From: Paracoccus gahaiensis
Lineage (GTDB): Bacteria > Pseudomonadota > Alphaproteobacteria > Rhodobacterales > Rhodobacteraceae
Direction: 5' to 3'
NCBI RefSeq assembly: GCF_005048225.1
Contig: NZ_SUNI01000010.1
Span: forward strand, 1-64,000
Length of the DNA stretch: 64,000 bases
The notes below the pieces were generated by a model, which was not told the DNA's origin, ran no database searches, and saw only the letters and a program-made list of their open reading frames with translations. The position numbers and the translations under genes were made by a program. Below, piece after piece: positions 60,716 through 64,000 of this stretch; position 1 is the first letter of the stretch, and each line of letters opens with the position of its first letter.

Positions 60716-60749
60716 GTATCGATCCTGTCCTAGTGGACGGGATCGATAC
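60716..60749. promoter_or_regulatory. Long inverted repeat, candidate LacI-type operator
   Basis: The arms GTATCGATCCTGTCC and GGACGGGATCGATAC around TAGT differ at one pair only. It lies 21 bases before the GTG start of the LacI-family gene. Such a site could be the autoregulatory operator, and its hairpin could also stop read-through from the upstream operon. There is no T-run. Confidence 0.6.
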
Positions 60750-60770
60750 CATCCTCGGAAAGCCCCGCCC

Positions 60771-61787
60771 GTGTCCCGCCGCGCCCCCACCATGATCGAC
60801 ATCGCCCGGCTGGCCGGGGTGTCGCCGATGACCGTGAGCCGCGCCTTCAAGGCCGACGGCACGGTGAGCGAGGCAGCACAGGCGGCGGTGATGAAGGCGG
60901 CCGAGGATCTGGGTTATGTCTTCGACAGCACCGCATCCGCCCTGCGCTCGCAGCGGTCGGACTTCGTGGCGGTGACCATTCCCTCGATCAACAACGCCAA
61001 CTTTGCCGATACGGTGCGCGGGCTGTCGGATGGTCTGCGCGCGCGAGGGCTGCAAATCCTGCTAGGCTATACCGATTACGACGTGCAGGCCGAGGAAACG
61101 CTGATCGCGCAACTGCTGCGGCGTCGCCCTGAGGCGATGGTCGTCACCGGCGGTACCCATACCGACCGCAGCCGCGCGCTGCTGGACAAGGCCGCCATTC
61201 CGGTGATCGAGATCTGGGACCTGCCCGACAGGCCCATCGGCCATGTGGTGGGTTTCTCCAATGCCGCCGCCATGGGAACGCTGGTCGACCATCTGGTCGC
61301 CCAGGGGCGCAGGCGGATCGCCTTCATCGGGGGCGATGCCGCCCGCGACACACGCGGCACGGACCGGCGGCGAGGCTTCGTGGCTGCGATGCAACGGCAC
61401 GGGCTGGACACCACGCGCCTGATTGATGCAGGACCGCCGCCGATTTCCATGGCCGAGGGGGCGGCAGCGATGGCCGATCTGCTGGCCCGCCTGCCCGATA
61501 CGGATGCGGTCGTCTGCGTGTCCGACCTGTCGGCGTTCGGCGCGTTGACGGAATGTCAGCGACAGGGGGTCGATGTGCCGGGCCGGGTGGCCATCGCAGG
61601 CTTTGGCGATTACGAGATCGCGGCCATCTGCGTGCCGCCGCTGACCACGATCAATCCGTTTCCCCGCCGCATCGGGTCCGATGCCGCATCCCTGATCCTG
61701 CAGGCGCTGGACGGCACACTGTCCCAGCCCGCCACAATACACATCGCCCCCGAATTGCTGACGCGGGCCAGCAGTTCGGGGGCGTAG
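60771..61787 (+). CDS. LacI-family transcriptional regulator (gluconate GntR-like)
   Basis: A 338-residue regulator. The HTH is at residues about 8-27 (MIDIARLAGVSPMTVSRAFK), the hinge has STASALRSQRSDFVAV, and the periplasmic-binding-like effector domain includes DHLVAQGRRRIAFIGGD and VAIAGFGDYEIAAI. The GTG at 60771 is the only start that keeps a short N-terminus (MSRRAPTMIDIA). It resembles GntR/IdnR gluconate and idonate regulators. It is convergent with the TRAP receptor gene. Confidence 0.88.
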   Translation: MSRRAPTMIDIARLAGVSPMTVSRAFKADGTVSEAAQAAVMKAAEDLGYVFDSTASALRSQRSDFVAVTIPSINNANFADTVRGLSDGLRARGLQILLGYTDYDVQAEETLIAQLLRRRPEAMVVTGGTHTDRSRALLDKAAIPVIEIWDLPDRPIGHVVGFSNAAAMGTLVDHLVAQGRRRIAFIGGDAARDTRGTDRRRGFVAAMQRHGLDTTRLIDAGPPPISMAEGAAAMADLLARLPDTDAVVCVSDLSAFGALTECQRQGVDVPGRVAIAGFGDYEIAAICVPPLTTINPFPRRIGSDAASLILQALDGTLSQPATIHIAPELLTRASSSGA

Positions 61788-61805
61788 GGCAACCGGTCCT
61801 CCGGC

Positions 61806-62777
61806 TTATTCGCCGGTGATCGCGTTGACGACCTCGTCACCGTTCTCGGCGATGAAGCTGTCCCAGACCGGGCGCACGGCCTCTTGGAACGCAGCGGAGT
61901 TCACGTCCCGGTTGATCTGCATGCCCTTGGATTCCAGATCAGCCAGCATCTCCTCCTCACGCTCCTCCGCCAGGCCGCGCTGCATCTGGACGGCCTCGGC
62001 GGCGACCTCGGTGATCATCGCCTGCTGATCCTCGGGCAGGCCATCGAATTTGTTCAGGTTGATGGCGAGAGCGAGGGGCGAATAGGCGTGCTGGGTGAGG
62101 GACAGGTAGTCTTGCACCTCCTCAAACTTGAAGGACTGCACGATGCCCACCGGGTGGTCCTGCGCGTCGACCACGCCGGTTTCCAGCGCGGTGTACAGCT
62201 CGGCCACCGGGATCTGCTGGGGCGTCGCGCCCAGCAGCTGGAACATGTCCGACAATGCCTTCGAGTTGTTGACCCGCATCTGCAGCCCGGCCACGTCGCC
62301 TGGCTCCACGATCGGTCCGTTGTTGTTGGTCATGTTGCGATAGCCGTTCTCGGGATAACCCAGCATCTTCAAGCCGTGCCCCTCGAACTGGGTGCTGATC
62401 TGCTGACCCACCTCGCCGTCCAGGATGGCATAGGCGTCCGCGCGGGTTAGGAAGATGAACGGCAGTTCGAACGCGCCTGCATCGGGGACAAGGCCGGTCA
62501 GGTTGTTCAGACCGGTCATCACCATGTCAATGATGCCCGAGCGCGTGCCGTCCACCATCGCGGTGTCGTTGCCCAGCTGGCCCTGCGGAAAGATCGTGAC
62601 GGTGATCTCGCCACCGCTGCGTTCCTCCAGCTGTTCTTTCATGAACAGGGCCAGCGTCTGCTGCAGGTCGGTGTCGGGGGCGGCATGGGCCAAACGCAGG
62701 GTGGTCTGTGCCTGGGCGGCCATCGCGGCAATGGACAGGACGGCGGCCAGGCAGGTGGTGCGGAACAGTGTGGTCAT
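61806..62777 (-). CDS. TRAP transporter substrate-binding protein (DctP family)
   Basis: A 323-residue receptor with a signal peptide (LAAVLSIAAMAAQA). Family blocks are TTLRLAHAAPDTDLQQTLAL, EEITVTIFPQGQLGNDTAM-like (the sequence has GGEITVTIFPQ) and PVAELYTALETGVVDAQDHP, with the conserved Arg in GLQMRVNNSKAL that binds the carboxylate. ATG 62777 follows GGGAGGAT. It is transcribed after the large permease gene. Cargo: probably gluconate, idonate or a related sugar acid. Confidence 0.88.
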   Translation of the reverse strand: MTTLFRTTCLAAVLSIAAMAAQAQTTLRLAHAAPDTDLQQTLALFMKEQLEERSGGEITVTIFPQGQLGNDTAMVDGTRSGIIDMVMTGLNNLTGLVPDAGAFELPFIFLTRADAYAILDGEVGQQISTQFEGHGLKMLGYPENGYRNMTNNNGPIVEPGDVAGLQMRVNNSKALSDMFQLLGATPQQIPVAELYTALETGVVDAQDHPVGIVQSFKFEEVQDYLSLTQHAYSPLALAINLNKFDGLPEDQQAMITEVAAEAVQMQRGLAEEREEEMLADLESKGMQINRDVNSAAFQEAVRPVWDSFIAENGDEVVNAITGE

Positions 62778-62802
62778 AGAATCCTCCCTCAAGGATGTCA
62801 GG

Positions 62803-64000
62803 TCAGCCCGCCATGAAGGCTGCGGGCACGGTGATCAGTTGCGGAAACAGGATGAACAGCCCCAACAGCACGATATACCCCAGGATGAAGGGCCCGACCC
62901 CGCGCACGGCCTGGCTCATGGGGACACGCCCCACGCCGCAAACCACATTCAGGACGGTGCCCACCGGAGGCGTGATCAGTCCGATGGAGCAGTTCAGGAT
63001 GAACATGAGGCCGAAATAGACCTCGTCGATGCCCGCCATGCGCACGACCGGCATCAGCAGCGGCACCAGGATCAGAACCGTCGGCGACAAATCCATCACC
63101 ATGCCCACCGCCAGCACCAGAAGCATGATGACCAGCATCAGAAGGCGCGGGCTGTCGATCAGCGGCTGCAGGAGAGTGGCCAGCTGCTGGGGCAATTGCG
63201 CCACCGTGATCAGCCAGGCGGCGACCATCGCGGCACCAACAAGGAACATGACCATCGCGGTGGACCGGCCTGCCTGCATGAGCACCTCGACAAAGGTCTG
63301 GAACGTCAGCTCGCGATAGACAAGCGTCGAGATGACGATGGCATAGACGGCGGCGACCACCGCAGCCTCGGTGGGCGTGAACGCCCCGGACCGGATGCCG
63401 CCGATGATGATGACCGGCAGCAACAGGGCCCAGATGCCTTCGCGCAGCGCCGTCCACCGTTCGGCGCCACTGGCCTTGGGTAGGGTCTCGATTTCCTCGC
63501 CGCGCATGATGATGGTCCAGATGGTGACCAGCACGGCCGCCATCATGAGACCCGGCGCGATGCCCGCCAGAAACAGCTTGGCGATCGAGATGTTGCCGGC
63601 CACCCCTACCAGGATCAGCGGCAGCGACGGCGGAATGATCGGCGCGATGATCCCGCCCGAGGCGAGCAAGCCAAGGCTTCGCCCTTCGGGGTATCCAGCC
63701 TTGCGCATCATCGGGTACAGAATAGATACCAACGCTGCCGCATCGGCCACCGCTGATCCCGACAGCCCCGCCAGCACGATGGCGGTCAGGATCGCGACAT
63801 AGCCCAGACCGCCCCGCCGGTGCCCGACCAGCGCCATGGCCAGCGCCACGATGCGGGTGGACAACCCGCCGCGCGACATCACCTCTCCGGCGACCAGGAA
63901 GAACGGTACCGCCAGCAGGGGAAAGCTGTCCACGCCGTTGATCAGCGATTGCGCCAGGATATCGGCGCTGAACAGGTTCATGTGCACCATCAGCGCCATC
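62803..64000 (-). CDS. TRAP transporter large permease (DctM), 5' end outside window
   Basis: About 399 residues of a DctM-family protein, with roughly 25-30 N-terminal residues beyond the window edge (full length about 425). Typical blocks: FPLLAVPFFLVAGEVMSRGG, ILTAIVLAGLSGSAVADAAA, GGIIAPIIPPSLPLILVGVA and the C-terminal GLITPPVGTVLNVVCGVGR. It is the ion-coupled channel partner of the DctP receptor encoded 25 bases downstream. The small DctQ gene is presumably just outside. Confidence 0.9.
   Translation of the reverse strand, partial: MALMVHMNLFSADILAQSLINGVDSFPLLAVPFFLVAGEVMSRGGLSTRIVALAMALVGHRRGGLGYVAILTAIVLAGLSGSAVADAAALVSILYPMMRKAGYPEGRSLGLLASGGIIAPIIPPSLPLILVGVAGNISIAKLFLAGIAPGLMMAAVLVTIWTIIMRGEEIETLPKASGAERWTALREGIWALLLPVIIIGGIRSGAFTPTEAAVVAAVYAIVISTLVYRELTFQTFVEVLMQAGRSTAMVMFLVGAAMVAAWLITVAQLPQQLATLLQPLIDSPRLLMLVIMLLVLAVGMVMDLSPTVLILVPLLMPVVRMAGIDEVYFGLMFILNCSIGLITPPVGTVLNVVCGVGRVPMSQAVRGVGPFILGYIVLLGLFILFPQLITVPAAFMAG

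Overview
This GC-rich window (64 kb) reads as alphaproteobacterial DNA, most likely order Rhodobacterales and Paracoccus-like. That placement is inferred from gene content: a full methylated-amine pathway, TRAP, Tct and sugar ABC transporters, many FCD-type GntR regulators, and ATGA or GTGA stop/start overlaps. No rRNA, tRNA, CRISPR array or replication gene was seen. The many dispensable catabolic operons would suit a megaplasmid, a chromid or a catabolic region of a chromosome.

Layout. 1-5495: an IS110-type transposase fragment, an aldehyde dehydrogenase and a polyamine-type ABC transporter. 5644-29150: a nearly complete methylated-amine cluster with mgsABC and gmaS (N-methylglutamate arm), a GntR regulator, a signal-less ligand-binding protein, tmm, tdm, dmmDABC, a GlxA-type regulator, mgdABCD, folD, purU and amt. 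Together these would take trimethylamine to TMAO, dimethylamine, monomethylamine, gamma-glutamylmethylamide and N-methylglutamate, returning glutamate and ammonium and sending C1 units through tetrahydrofolate to formate. 29210-34636: an XRE-cupin regulator, a degenerate nucleotide-sugar dehydrogenase-like protein, and a likely signalling trio (secreted molybdopterin-fold protein, hybrid kinase, LuxR-type response regulator). 34650-36550: an insertion-sequence graveyard in which a dead IS3-family element carries four small palindromic inserts of two families.

36545-46986: a non-phosphorylating L-fucose (or L-galactose-like) pathway with mutarotase, lactonase, sugar dehydrogenase, regulator, RbsCBA-like transporter, Zn dehydrogenase, UxaA-family dehydratase, SDR and FAH-family hydrolase. 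47426-56576: an unassigned sugar-acid cassette made of a homoserine-dehydrogenase-like/SAF protein, TctABC, a PdxA homologue, a DhaK-DhaL kinase, a TIM-barrel isomerase and a GntR regulator with a perfect candidate operator. 56691-64000: gluconate/idonate-type genes (idnD, gntK, GarR-like, LacI regulator, TRAP transporter) broken by a scar at about 58,415 where two 5'-truncated genes meet head to head.

The most notable points are the cytoplasmic-looking binding protein beside the amine regulator, the two families of mini-palindromes inside the IS3 remnant, the uncharacterised Tct/PdxA/DhaKL cassette, and the head-to-head truncated dehydrogenases. Functions are assigned from motifs and gene order only; no searches were run.
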